Virus record (IMG/VR): IMGVR_UViG_3300005435_000034
Coordinates: 1 to 38,088 of that record
Direction: 5' to 3' (one strand)
Length of the DNA stretch: 38,088 nt
From: a virus
Shown one piece after another: positions 8,338-14,920 of this stretch. A program made the position numbers and the translations under genes. How positions within the stretch are numbered: the stretch's first letter is position 1; every line of letters begins with the position of its first letter. The notes beneath the pieces were generated by a model that had not been told where the DNA came from, did no database searches, and saw nothing but the letters and a program-made list of their open reading frames with translations.

Positions 8338-8682
8338 TCACGTTCCCGTGCCGACCCAGGCCGGTTCGGGAAAATCCACGAGACAGGACGGCCGGGGGGC
8401 ACGGAAAAGACGCGGTAAAAACCGCGCCGGCACCCGGCCGGGCTTGTCCTTGTGCCTTAGTAGCATGTCCCGAACGGACACGCCGGCCCGTAAATCCTCC
8501 AGGCAGCCGTCGCAGACGGCATACTCCCTCTCGATTTGCCCCCTTTCAAAGTGTTCGGTGTACTGTCCAGCCCACGGCTTCCAGAGGTTCCGAAAGGCCG
8601 ACACCTTTTTGTAGACGGCGAAGGTCCGGCGTGCCCTCCCGTGGGGCACTACCACGTTACACACCTGGCAGCGGTAGCACAT
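8338..8682 (-). CDS. Small zinc-binding protein, function unknown
   Basis: 114 residues from the ATG at 8682, chosen because GAGGG lies just upstream and the CxxCxxC motif begins at residue 2. The longer in-frame start at 8889 would overlap the next gene. It starts MCYRCQVC and has a second pair CDGC about 60 residues later, consistent with one zinc site. The central part is basic and aromatic (RRTFAVYKKV, FRNLWKPW). Not recognised beyond that. Confidence 0.55.
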   Translation of the reverse strand: MCYRCQVCNVVVPHGRARRTFAVYKKVSAFRNLWKPWAGQYTEHFERGQIEREYAVCDGCLEDLRAGVSVRDMLLRHKDKPGRVPARFLPRLFRAPRPSCLVDFPEPAWVGTGT

Positions 8683-8708
8683 ACCCTCTAGTCCTCGGTA
8701 CGGGTTAG

Positions 8709-8743
8709 GGGCGAGTCCGGTTTTTCTATAACCCGGCTCGCCC
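8709..8743 (-). terminator. Strong GC-rich hairpin, possible terminator
   Basis: GGGCGAG (8709-8715) pairs with CTCGCCC (8737-8743). After a bulged T, CCGG (8717-8720) pairs with CCGG (8733-8736). It lies just past the stop of the minus-strand gene at 8757. The T-run sits in the loop rather than after the stem, so it may instead be an RNA-processing or stability element. Confidence 0.4.
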
Positions 8744-8756
8744 GCCCCGTCAAGGA

Positions 8757-9164
8757 TTATTCGCAAACGAGGGTGCGGTAGGTCTTGCGGACGGTTTTGA
8801 TCTTGCACCGCCCGCCCGCCTTGACCTTGGCCATGTACTTGAAGTTCAGGTGGCTGAACTTCCGGTCCACGGGCGAGAGCTTCACCCACAGTTTATTGCG
8901 CTTCTTCTCCACCGGGTCTCTCGACCAAATATTCAAGCGACCCAGGGCACGGCGGACGCCGGCCAGTTCCTTGGCCGTGACTTCCATCTCGTACGTATAG
9001 CCGAAGGCCGTAACGACGGGTTGGACGTAGACGCCTTCGCCGGCCAAAAGCTGAATGGCCAGGTAGGTGTTCTCGACCTGTTCGACCTTCTTCTTCAAAG
9101 CCTTTTCGGATTCCTGGCGGATCGTGTCGATCAGTTCGTTCATCGGTGGAAGTTGATAACCCAT
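8757..9164 (-). CDS. Hypothetical phage protein
   Basis: 135 residues from the ATG at 9164, preceded by AAGGAGCAAGTC; the longer frame to 9206 would run into the promoter. A helical N-terminal half (about 10-45, Glu/Lys-rich, possibly coiled coil) is followed by a mixed region and a very basic C-terminus (KAGGRCKIKTVRKTYRTL), which may bind nucleic acid. It is the first gene of the minus-strand operon. No family recognised. Confidence 0.55.
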   Translation of the reverse strand: MGYQLPPMNELIDTIRQESEKALKKKVEQVENTYLAIQLLAGEGVYVQPVVTAFGYTYEMEVTAKELAGVRRALGRLNIWSRDPVEKKRNKLWVKLSPVDRKFSHLNFKYMAKVKAGGRCKIKTVRKTYRTLVCE

Positions 9165-9205
9165 GACTTGCTCCTTTTCGTTCGGGGCGATTCGTTGACT
9201 CCACA

Positions 9206-9236
9206 AGTAGTATACTCACTGTACGAACCAGGGCAA
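9206..9236 (-). promoter_or_regulatory. Promoter of the minus-strand operon with 15-bp operator
   Basis: On the minus strand TTGCCC (9236-9231), a 16-nt spacer and TATACT (9214-9209). The -10 lies inside a perfect copy of AGTGAGTATACTACT (9206-9220, minus orientation). Predicted transcription would start about 40 nt before the ATG at 9164. Confidence 0.7.
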
Positions 9237-9467
9237 GGTCCGGTTCGCGGATTTTGTCCGAAAAGCCGCGCCAGTTTTGGCAGGCGACCGGCTTCCCTGT
9301 CAGGTTGGCAGGTGTGGCAGAATGAACCAGCGCAAGTTGCAAGACGCTACACCCTGACCGGCCGTACAGTGCCTATCTCCCCTCTAGAGCGAAGATACGC
9401 TTTGGCACGAGTAATGCATTAACTATCTCAGTCAAAACGACAACCGGACCTGTAAGGAGACGAAGAA
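9237..9467. other. Divergent intergenic region with hairpin and short repeats
   Basis: About 230 bp between divergent operons. It holds a hairpin CGCGG-A-TTTT / AAAA-G-CCGCG (9246-9270), two direct copies of TTGGCAGG (9277-9284 and 9305-9312), and a weak plus-strand promoter candidate TTGGCA-N16-TATCTC (9402-9429). It is more AT-rich near 9400-9440. It could be a control region or an origin; nothing here proves either. Confidence 0.4.
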
Positions 9468-9641
9468 GTGCTGAAGCATTTGACGATGTTTCTGGGCATG
9501 TACGCGATCACCGTTACCCTGTTCACCTTTGAGACGGGGAGCTTTCTGACCGGGCTGTACATGGGCCTGTTGGCCGCGTCCTTTAAAACCGCCTGGGCGG
9601 TGACGCACCACAAGCTCTGTGCCCGCTTCGCCAAGAGCTAA
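9468..9641 (+). CDS. Small membrane protein
   Basis: 57 residues; GTG start preceded by TAAGGAGACG. The hydrophobic stretches TMFLGMYAITVTLFTF and FLTGLYMGLLAASF suggest two closely spaced membrane segments with a short polar turn, ending in a basic tail (HHKLCARFAKS). It is the first gene of the long plus-strand early region. Unrecognised; small phage membrane proteins of this kind can be superinfection-exclusion or lysis-related, but nothing specific is visible. Confidence 0.5.
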   Translation: MLKHLTMFLGMYAITVTLFTFETGSFLTGLYMGLLAASFKTAWAVTHHKLCARFAKS

Positions 9642-9681
9642 AATCAGCGCGGAACAGAGGAGAGGCATTCTAGGAGAAGCC

Positions 9682-9792
9682 ATGTTCACCACGTTTCTTA
9701 CCAGCGTCGTTCTCTTCTACGTCCTGGCCCAAATGGGCGGGGACTGCCGAGACGACCTTGACGACTGCCCGTACTACCGGAGGGACCAATGA
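9682..9792 (+). CDS. Very small membrane-associated peptide
   Basis: 36 residues from an ATG with TAGGAG upstream. A hydrophobic N-terminus (FTTFLTSVVLFYVLAQM) is followed by an acidic, Cys-containing tail (GGDCRDDLDDCPYY). The stop overlaps the next ATG (ATGA), which supports it as a translated gene. Function unknown. Confidence 0.45.
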   Translation: MFTTFLTSVVLFYVLAQMGGDCRDDLDDCPYYRRDQ

Positions 9793-9983
9793 GCGATTTT
9801 CGCGTGACCGACTACGGCACCGTGGTTTACTTCACGCCCCAGACCGAGGGGGCGAAAGCCCTCTCGGATACGGTGGGCCTGGAGCCGTGGCAGAGGCTCG
9901 GCAACAGCTTCGCCCTGGACCACAGACCGGCGCAACTTTTCATCGACCAACTACAGACCGAGGGTTACACCTTCGGCAGCTAA
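9789..9983 (+). CDS. Hypothetical small protein
   Basis: 64 residues, ATGA overlap with the preceding peptide. It has a beta start (DFRVTDYGTVVYFTPQT), a helix and a final FIDQLQTEGYTFGS. The pattern resembles small soluble phage and bacterial proteins of unknown function. AAGGAGACAAC follows for the next gene. Confidence 0.5.
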   Translation: MSDFRVTDYGTVVYFTPQTEGAKALSDTVGLEPWQRLGNSFALDHRPAQLFIDQLQTEGYTFGS

Positions 9984-9993
9984 GGAGACAACT

Positions 9994-10272
9994 ATGTTCA
10001 TGCCCCGCGTCGAGTTTTACTGCAACAACCGCCCCAACGCCGTCCGCGTGGACCTGGAAGACCGTACCTTGTGGTTTTCCTACAACACGCTTATTGCCTT
10101 CCAGATAGGCGATAATAGCCGCGTCGTGAGCGAGAACTGCTGGGGTCCGACCACCGGCAAACACTTAAACGCCCTGGGAGGCGACCTGTCCGGCAAGAAA
10201 TATCGCGTCAGCCGTGCGGAGTTTGAGCGGCTGTATCAGGAGCAGTCCGAGGCTGTGGTCAAGGTGAGCTAA
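9994..10272 (+). CDS. Conserved-looking phage protein (DUF8033-like)
   Basis: 92 residues; ATG preceded by AAGGAGACAACT. The motif ENCWGPTTGKHLNAL (about 47-61) resembles a block in a small protein family common in phages and plasmids, which I recall as DUF8033. The N-terminal half is beta-rich (VEFYCNNRPNAVRV). Function unknown. The family name is from memory and needs a profile search. Confidence 0.5.
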   Translation: MFMPRVEFYCNNRPNAVRVDLEDRTLWFSYNTLIAFQIGDNSRVVSENCWGPTTGKHLNALGGDLSGKKYRVSRAEFERLYQEQSEAVVKVS

Positions 10273-10300
10273 CCAAACCGTCGCCCAAAAGGAGTGGGTC

Positions 10301-10477
10301 GTGAATAACCAAGTCCTCGTTGACCGCTGGTCGGTTGATACCTACGACGGCCGTAAGTGGCACGTCTACGGAGTCTACAAGACCGAGAAAGAGGCGGTTG
10401 AGGTGCGTGATTTTTTGAAGTCCCAGGGCAACGACGCCCGCGCCACCGGGCCGCACAAAATATGGGTGGAAGAGTAA
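10301..10477 (+). CDS. Hypothetical small protein
   Basis: 58 residues; GTG start preceded by AAAAGGAGTGG. The sequence pattern (LVDRWSVDTYDGRKWHVYG, then a helix with EKEAVEVRDFL, ending KIWVEE) looks like a small alpha/beta fold. Not recognised; supported by ribosome-binding site, spacing and codon pattern. Confidence 0.45.
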   Translation: MNNQVLVDRWSVDTYDGRKWHVYGVYKTEKEAVEVRDFLKSQGNDARATGPHKIWVEE

Positions 10478-10512
10478 TTACACAACCGTCGCCCGTTTCA
10501 AAGGAGCAAGGC

Positions 10513-10704
10513 ATGTTCGGACGATTCTTCAAGGCACTGGCCACCCTCTCTCAGAATACGGAGACCTTGGCCCAGTCCGTGGCGGAAGCCAACGACAACT
10601 TTCGCGCCAATTTGGGACTTGACCGCAGGGAGGAGTGGCCCGCCCTGGAATTTCAGCCGGTAGAGGTGGAAGACAAGAAAAACCGGCGAACCCGTGGCCG
10701 CTGA
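10513..10704 (+). CDS. Hypothetical small protein, helical
   Basis: 63 residues from the ATG at 10513 (AAGGAGCAAGGC upstream); an earlier in-frame ATG at 10462 lacks a site. It has an amphipathic N-terminal helix (FGRFFKALATLSQNTETL) and a basic C-terminus (KKNRRTRGR). Unrecognised. Confidence 0.45.
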   Translation: MFGRFFKALATLSQNTETLAQSVAEANDNFRANLGLDRREEWPALEFQPVEVEDKKNRRTRGR

Positions 10705-10711
10705 GTGACGT

Positions 10712-10726
10712 AGTGAGTATAATAAC
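10712..10726 (+). promoter_or_regulatory. Degenerate copy of the 15-bp element with TATAAT -10
   Basis: AGTGAGTATAATAAC matches AGTGAGTATACTACT at 12 of 15 positions and contains TATAAT (10718-10723). No good -35 is seen 17 nt upstream (TGGCCG). It precedes the gene starting at 10758. Confidence 0.55.
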
Positions 10727-10757
10727 GGAGCAGAGGAGAGGCAGAAAGGAACCCGTT

Positions 10758-11111
10758 ATGAGCGGTAAGAAGCGGATTTTGACCCTGTGGGAAGTGCGGA
10801 CCTACGACGTGTGGGGCAACCACGAAGACGGCTATCACGTCAACGACAGCTACGTACAGCACCGCGAGTACCCGATTATCTGCGCCGTAAAAACATATAA
10901 CGCCGGCACGGAATTCGAGTTCCAGTCGGCTTTCCCCACTCACCGGCAGATTCGTAACGTCCTGGGGATAAAGGCCGGGGTTAAAATCGACGTGGACGGA
11001 GACGACCTGCATATCTACGTGGAAGCCTCCGAGGACGGCTATCCCCTCGGTGAACTGTATTGCGTCTCGCACGAGTCCCTGTCGCCCATTAAGCCGAAGG
11101 TGAAGTCATGA
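10758..11111 (+). CDS. Hypothetical phage protein
   Basis: 117 residues from the ATG at 10758 (AAAGGAACCCGTT upstream); a longer frame from 10635 would cover the promoter and overlap the previous gene. It begins with a beta pattern, LWEVRTYDVWGNHEDGYHVND, matching a small family I recall from phages and plasmids with the YDVWGNxxDGYxVN element, of unknown function. The stop overlaps the next ATG. Confidence 0.55.
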   Translation: MSGKKRILTLWEVRTYDVWGNHEDGYHVNDSYVQHREYPIICAVKTYNAGTEFEFQSAFPTHRQIRNVLGIKAGVKIDVDGDDLHIYVEASEDGYPLGELYCVSHESLSPIKPKVKS

Positions 11112-11512
11112 ACGCCGAAGTTACAAAGTGCCTGAAGGAAGCCAAGGATACACTGTCCGAAGCCCTGTCGCTTCTAGACCTTATCGGCCGGGGCGATCGT
11201 ACCGCCGAGAAGAAGCTACAGGCCATGTGCCGCTTCGTCTCTTACGAAGGGGACGTACTGTGCGTGAACCTGGACCACCTGTTCGCGGAACTGGACGCCT
11301 ACCGGCACGACCTGGAAGAAGAAGACACCGCGATTCTGGTTGACGAGCGCAAACCGGCCGATAACCCGGACAGTTATCCGGTCCCCCAAGACACTTGCCC
11401 TAAATGTACTAGTGGCAGCTATCACGCCAACGTAACAACCGACCAATACCTTGTTACTTGTCAAGGCTGTGGCTACCGCTGGTTTGAACCGATTGAAACG
11501 CCTTTGACATAA
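11108..11512 (+). CDS. Small protein with C-terminal zinc ribbon
   Basis: 134 residues, ATGA overlap with the preceding gene. The N-terminal two-thirds are helical and acidic (LKEAKDTLSEALSLLDL, HDLEEEDTAI). The C-terminus has a classical zinc ribbon: CPKC (about 96-99) and CQGCGYRW (about 117-124), the spacing of rubredoxin-like knuckles. It may bind nucleic acid or a host protein. Function unknown. Confidence 0.55.
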   Translation: MNAEVTKCLKEAKDTLSEALSLLDLIGRGDRTAEKKLQAMCRFVSYEGDVLCVNLDHLFAELDAYRHDLEEEDTAILVDERKPADNPDSYPVPQDTCPKCTSGSYHANVTTDQYLVTCQGCGYRWFEPIETPLT

Positions 11513-11558
11513 CTAACTGCCGGGATAAGAACCCGGCCCAACCCAAAAGGAGTCTGAC

Positions 11559-11873
11559 ATGAGTAAGAAACTGGAGAACCGGGCCAAAATGAATACGTCT
11601 CGCCCGGTCAAGATTTACTGAGCGGTTATCGTCACTTACGGTCGTAAGTGCCCCAAAGGTTTCCTGCCGGCCGGCTCGGTCAACACTGAGGAAGAGGCCG
11701 AGGAACTTATCGAGCGGTGCTGTGAAAAGGTGTGGATTACGGAAGAGGGCCGCATGGGCTATATGGCCCCGGAGCTTCACGACGAACAGACCTTGGACAA
11801 CCTGTACGCCTTCGGCGCTAGGCTAGAGGCAGAATACCAGAAAATGTTAAAGGAGACCGACCGTGCTAAGTAA
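11559..11873 (+). pseudogene. Small gene interrupted by an in-frame TGA at codon 21 (recoded or broken)
   Basis: A good ribosome-binding site (AAAAGGAG) precedes the ATG at 11559. The frame reads MSKKLENRAKMNTSRPVKIY, meets TGA at 11619-11621, then stays open for 83 more codons in the same frame (AVIVTYGRKCPKGFL..., ...YMAPELHDEQTLDNLYAFGARLEAEYQKML) to TAA at 11871-11873, overlapping the next gene. No start codon follows the TGA, so the second part needs readthrough, or the gene is a nonsense mutant. An 18-nt hairpin (CACTTAC-GGTC-GTAAGTG, 11633-11650) begins 11 nt after the TGA. Function unknown. Confidence 0.6.
11633..11650 (+). promoter_or_regulatory. Hairpin directly downstream of in-frame TGA (possible recoding element)
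   Basis: A perfect 7-bp stem CACTTAC/GTAAGTG with loop GGTC lies 11 nt after the TGA. The loop G-T is about 19 nt downstream, in the range described for bacterial SECIS elements. It could also be chance or a readthrough enhancer. Confidence 0.35.
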
Positions 11874-12129
11874 AGAGGAATCGGCCAAGCAGGAAATGCC
11901 CTGCCCCAAGTGCAAACGGATGCACGCACGGGGCGAGTACCGGACCTGGCCACCCGACGCCAAAGGCAAACGCTACTGCTGCCCGGCCGACGTGGAATGC
12001 CCGTGCGGGCTGGTACTACAACACACCGTACCCCTGTTCGCCGTGGGCCGCTACGGCTGGCGCTGGACGCCCAAGCCTGACGACCGGCCGATACGGAAGA
12101 TTGCGGACTTGCCGGAATACCAGTCGTAA
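11863..12129 (+). CDS. Small multi-cysteine, probable zinc-binding protein
   Basis: 88 residues; GTG start overlaps the end of the interrupted gene, with AAAGGAG 10 nt upstream. Cysteine pairs CPKC (about 14-17), CC (about 40-41) and CPCG (about 47-50) suggest one or two zinc sites. The C-terminus is Trp/Pro/Asp-rich. Function unknown. A terminator follows immediately. Confidence 0.55.
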   Translation: MLSKEESAKQEMPCPKCKRMHARGEYRTWPPDAKGKRYCCPADVECPCGLVLQHTVPLFAVGRYGWRWTPKPDDRPIRKIADLPEYQS

Positions 12130-12136
12130 TAAAACC

Positions 12137-12163
12137 GCCGGGGTTCGCCCGCCCCGGCTTTTT
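12137..12163 (+). terminator. Intrinsic terminator
   Basis: GCCGGGG (12137-12143) pairs perfectly with CCCCGGC (12152-12158), followed directly by TTTTT. It lies 8 nt after the stop at 12129. The next gene starts only 24 nt later without a clear promoter, so some readthrough is likely. Confidence 0.85.
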
Positions 12164-12186
12164 GAGGAGCGAAGTGGGGTGAGTTC

Positions 12187-12468
12187 ATGAAAACCTATCG
12201 CATGGAGTATCCCGGCGACCCACCCTCGACGGTCATTGAAATGAGCCGTGCCGAGTTTCTGGAGCGTTACCCCGACCGTAAAGGCATGGTGGAGAGCTTT
12301 GAGCCGTACCAGAAAACCGTCTTCGACCTGGGGGACAACTTGCACTGTGATTGTTGCAACGCCTGGCTCTACGAAACGGTGTGGGTCTGGGTCGAAGGCA
12401 ACCGGGGTTACTGTGAGGAGTGTTGGCTGGCGTGGCTAAAACCCAACTGTACGGAGGTGGCGTCGTGA
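12187..12468 (+). CDS. Small protein with CxxC pairs
   Basis: 93 residues; ATG preceded by GAGGAGCG about 16 nt away and GGGGTGAGTTC nearer. Motifs: CDCCNAW (about 56-62) and CEECWLAW (about 78-85), a treble-clef or zinc-ribbon arrangement. The N-terminal half (YRMEYPGDPPSTVIEM) is beta-like. Function unknown; one of several small cysteine-pair proteins in this region. Confidence 0.55.
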   Translation: MKTYRMEYPGDPPSTVIEMSRAEFLERYPDRKGMVESFEPYQKTVFDLGDNLHCDCCNAWLYETVWVWVEGNRGYCEECWLAWLKPNCTEVAS

Positions 12469-12624
12469 AGGGGAATTTGAGACAAAGTGTGTAGCAAATC
12501 CCCTAATACAATACTACGTACTACTACTACTTACTACACACACCACCCCCCGCCCTACTCCTTTCAAGGTGTAGTAAGTGTAGTCTGGCAACCGGCAAGG
12601 TGTCAAGGCAGAAGGGAGGAAAAA
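12469..12624. repeat. Non-coding stretch with low-complexity TAC/CAC tract and an 11-bp inverted repeat
   Basis: A run of ACTACTACTAC-type repeats and a CACCACCCCCC tract is flanked by ACTTACTACAC (12529-12539) and GTGTAGTAAGT (12569-12579), a perfect 11-bp inverted repeat with a 29-nt loop. It could form an RNA stem before the next gene's ribosome-binding site or be a protein-binding site. An open frame from 12487 crosses it but lacks a start signal. Confidence 0.55.
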
Positions 12625-12816
12625 ATGGCCTTTGTGCGTGAGGTGATCGTAGACACCCCAACGGACCGGGAGAGCTTCTATCGGTGCGACTGCGGTTTTA
12701 GTGTTTACGCGGGTGAGGACTGCGGCTGTGGGGACTGTGACCGCTACCGTAAAGAAAACGGACTGCCGTTCACGAAATGCCCGGCCTGCGGTCAACCTTT
12801 AACGGAGACGATATGA
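12625..12816 (+). CDS. Small zinc-ribbon protein
   Basis: 63 residues from the ATG at 12625, preceded by GGGAGGAAAAA, a strong site that decides this start over 12487. Cysteine groups YRCDCGF, EDCGCGDC and KCPACGQP give at least three CxC or CxxC pairs in a very short chain, pointing to zinc binding. Function unknown. Its stop overlaps the next ATG (ATGA). Confidence 0.55.
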   Translation: MAFVREVIVDTPTDRESFYRCDCGFSVYAGEDCGCGDCDRYRKENGLPFTKCPACGQPLTETI

Positions 12817-13103
12817 AGAAGTTACCACAGCGTCTCAGCGGCTCCCGGTGGAGACACGGCAAGACCGAACACTTGAACGGTTACGCGGCTTGGCAGGTCG
12901 TGGAGGTGCAACAGACCGTCCACGGCTGGTACGCCCGGCTCCGGGCCAAGACGGACGACGTGACGGACGATTTGAAGACCGAGATACTGTCCGGCCCCTG
13001 GGAGAACCAGGACTCGGCCGAGATCAACCTACTGGACGGGCTGCGGGCACTGGGCACCCCGCCCGACCCTATGGCTTTGCCCCTGGGAGGAAAGTCCCTG
13101 TGA
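12813..13103 (+). CDS. Hypothetical protein
   Basis: 96 residues, ATGA overlap; CGGAGACG upstream. The N-terminus is basic (MKKLPQRLSGSRWRHGKTEH), the middle beta-like (AAWQVVEVQQTVHGWYARL), followed by an acidic helix. No recognised family. It is coupled by GTGA to the following gene. Confidence 0.45.
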   Translation: MKKLPQRLSGSRWRHGKTEHLNGYAAWQVVEVQQTVHGWYARLRAKTDDVTDDLKTEILSGPWENQDSAEINLLDGLRALGTPPDPMALPLGGKSL

Positions 13104-13423
13104 TTACCAAAGGTTTGGACCCCGCTTACATTCTGGAAACCTACCGCACGAACTTGGCGCTCGGCTGGCCCGTGGACGTGGAAACGCTTCTGGACGTGGC
13201 CCAAAAGCTCTACGACCTGGTACCCGACTACGCGGCCTTAAAGATGCAGCGGGACGCACTGGACCTCTTAGAAACCTTCTGCCGCGACAAGTTAGATAAG
13301 GTCAGAGACGGTTTAACTGACCTGGCGGTTCAGTTCGATAAAAACCCCGGCCGTGCCCTCAGTAGTTGGCGAAACAAGGTGGACCGATTGATAAGAATCG
13401 TGAACAAGGAACTGGAGGACTGA
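13100..13423 (+). CDS. Hypothetical helical protein
   Basis: 107 residues from GTG at 13100 (GGGAGGAAAG upstream, GTGA overlap). It is predicted mainly helical with heptad-like stretches (LKMQRDALDLLETFCRDKL and WRNKVDRLIRIVNKELED), so a coiled coil or small helical bundle is plausible. Function unknown. A 15-codon frame with a GTG start (13426-13473) follows and may be a leader peptide. Confidence 0.45.
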   Translation: MITKGLDPAYILETYRTNLALGWPVDVETLLDVAQKLYDLVPDYAALKMQRDALDLLETFCRDKLDKVRDGLTDLAVQFDKNPGRALSSWRNKVDRLIRIVNKELED

Positions 13424-13456
13424 CCGTGGCACAGTACCGAAGCCCCGACCGGGACG

Positions 13457-13486
13457 TTGACAACCCCCTCTAGGGGTTCATATACT
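13457..13486 (+). promoter_or_regulatory. Sigma-70 promoter with palindromic spacer
   Basis: TTGACA (13457-13462), an 18-nt spacer and TATACT (13481-13486). The spacer holds AACCCC-TCTA-GGGGTT-like dyad symmetry, which could bind a regulator. The downstream TCACATACTGAGT recalls half-sites of the shared 15-bp element. It drives the gene at 13524. Confidence 0.7.
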
Positions 13487-13523
13487 CACATACTGAGTAA
13501 AGCCTCGCCGCTTGGAGATTATT

Positions 13524-13808
13524 ATGTCCGTCAAAGACCGTAAGCTCAAACCCGTGCCCCACGGCACCCGCTACCCGTGGGAAAAGTGGTTTAGTAAGAA
13601 CTCTTTCACCCTGCGGGCCGGTAAGGATTTCCATTCCCGCACCTACTCGATGGCCGGGCAAATCCGGCTGGCGGCGGCAAGGCTCGGCCACCAAGTCAGT
13701 ATCAAGATTAACCGCGAACAGACCGAAATCACGGTCATGGTACTCCACCACGCCCACGAGGTTTGGCTGTTCGACCAGCGACCCAAGAAGAGAAAGAAGA
13801 GGGCGTAA
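13524..13808 (+). CDS. Small basic protein
   Basis: 94 residues from ATG 13524 (TTGGAGATT upstream). Very basic: it starts SVKDRKLKPVPHGTRYPWEKW and ends RPKKRKKRA. The middle contains DFHSRTYSMAGQIRLAAARLGHQVSIKI, a strand-helix-strand pattern. Probable nucleic-acid or nucleoid-binding role by composition only. First gene after a strong promoter, so early expression is likely; TAATG junction with the next gene. Confidence 0.5.
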   Translation: MSVKDRKLKPVPHGTRYPWEKWFSKNSFTLRAGKDFHSRTYSMAGQIRLAAARLGHQVSIKINREQTEITVMVLHHAHEVWLFDQRPKKRKKRA

Positions 13809-14173
13809 TGCCGGTCAAAACCACTAAAGCAAAACCCGCGCCGGCCGTCTGGAAGGAGGGCCGTATCCGAGTTGTCTACCATAACCCCACCGAGGAAAAG
13901 GTGGTCATGGCCAAGGTTTTCGGCTTCTTCGCCGTCCGCCAGGTGACGAAGGGTAGCACGAAGGTCTGGACCCTGACCCACGTACCCAGCGGTCTCAAGG
14001 TGGTGGACACCGAAGGGGAGGCCGACTGTCGCCGGGTCGGGGAATACCTCCAGTCCCGTTTTGAAATGGTTTTCAGTAAGAAACTTCCCACCTACGCCGA
14101 CCTGCCCGACTGGTTCAAGCCTTGGATACTATCGGTCAACGGCGCGGGTAAGTGGGTCGAACCGCCGGAGTGA
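13808..14173 (+). CDS. Hypothetical protein
   Basis: 121 residues from the ATG overlapping the previous stop (TAATG). A basic, Ala/Pro-rich N-terminus is followed by beta-rich segments (RIRVVYHNP, VWTLTHVPSGLKVVD) and a C-terminal aromatic stretch (PDWFKPWI). No recognised family. Confidence 0.45.
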   Translation: MPVKTTKAKPAPAVWKEGRIRVVYHNPTEEKVVMAKVFGFFAVRQVTKGSTKVWTLTHVPSGLKVVDTEGEADCRRVGEYLQSRFEMVFSKKLPTYADLPDWFKPWILSVNGAGKWVEPPE

Positions 14174-14176
14174 GTC

Positions 14177-14419
14177 ATGAAGATACTGGATTTCCGCGTC
14201 CTTTACGAAAAAGACGACGGCACCAAGGAGCAAATGTCGATAGACGGTTTCATAAACCGCTCCCCGAACCGAAGGGTTATAGGTCACTCCCTGGCCGTCT
14301 TTAAAAACGTGGGCGACATGAGGTTTTATAACGACCACCGGGCCACGGACGCGGAGAAGCAAGCCGTCCTCGACATGCTCCATGATTGCTTCTTCCCAAC
14401 GCCGACGGAAACGACGTGA
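14177..14419 (+). CDS. Hypothetical protein
   Basis: 80 residues; ATG preceded by GCCGGAGTGAGTC. Mixed alpha/beta pattern (FRVLYEKDDGTKEQMSIDGF) ending with a helix (AEKQAVLDMLHDCFF). Unrecognised. GTGA overlap with the nuclease-like gene downstream suggests coupled expression. Confidence 0.45.
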   Translation: MKILDFRVLYEKDDGTKEQMSIDGFINRSPNRRVIGHSLAVFKNVGDMRFYNDHRATDAEKQAVLDMLHDCFFPTPTETT

Positions 14420-14751
14420 AATTGCCTCTACTCGTGCAACTGAAGGCGGCCGGGCTGCCCCTGCCCGTGGAGGAATATCGCTTTGACGATTCCAGAAAAT
14501 GGCGGTTCGACTACGCCTGGGTGGAGCGGGGAATTGCGCTGGAAATCGAGGGCGGCACGCGGTCGGTTCCGGGCGGCGGACGGCACCAGCGGCACAAGGG
14601 CTACCAGAACGATTGCCGTAAGTACAACCGAGCTACCCTGTCGGGCTGGAAAGTGTTACGCTTCACGTCCGAAATGATTGCCAGCGGCGAAGCACTAAAA
14701 GTTTTGGAATCCGTTTTCAAAGGAGAAAATCGTGGAACCCGTGCCCCTTGA
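14416..14751 (+). CDS. PD-(D/E)XK-type small endonuclease
   Basis: 111 residues from GTG at 14416 (overlaps previous stop). Motifs match a small nuclease family common in phages: KWRFDYAW (D32), a core ALEIEGG (E43, E45), GGGRHQRHKGYQNDCRKYN (about 53-71) and GWKVLRFT (about 77-84). This fits the FDYAW, LEIEGG, GRH and KYN, GW-VLR order of very-short-patch-repair or VRR-NUC-like enzymes. Likely a structure-specific or nicking DNA endonuclease acting in recombination or host-DNA degradation. It overlaps the following small gene by 20 nt. Confidence 0.75.
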   Translation: MKLPLLVQLKAAGLPLPVEEYRFDDSRKWRFDYAWVERGIALEIEGGTRSVPGGGRHQRHKGYQNDCRKYNRATLSGWKVLRFTSEMIASGEALKVLESVFKGENRGTRAP

Positions 14752-14920
14752 CCGTAACTGTGACCTGTGCCACGTCCCCTTGACGCAAGGCGTCGGCGGC
14801 AACCTCGGCCAGTGTACCGATTCGACCGCCTTGTGCGAAAAGTGTTTGGACCGTCTCGTTACCCAGAACGTCCAAAGTCCGTTCGAGGAAACCGGCCGTG
14901 ACTCCGTTTCAGAAATTTAA
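14732..14920 (+). CDS. Small zinc-binding protein
   Basis: 62 residues, GTG start with AAAGGAGAAAATC upstream, nested across the end of the nuclease gene. CDLC (about 10-13) and CEKC (about 35-38) form a plausible zinc site; the rest is unremarkable. Overlaps the start of the uracil-DNA glycosylase gene by 23 nt. Function unknown. Confidence 0.5.
   Translation: MEPVPLDRNCDLCHVPLTQGVGGNLGQCTDSTALCEKCLDRLVTQNVQSPFEETGRDSVSEI

Noticed and set aside
12521-12550. TAC-type repeats considered as a CRISPR-like or tandem array
   Set aside because: Repeats are 3 nt long with no spacers; it is a low-complexity tract only.
13426-13473. 15-codon frame with GTG start overlapping the promoter at 13457
   Set aside because: GGAGGA lies upstream, but the frame is too short to support as a gene and has the -35 inside it; a leader peptide remains possible.
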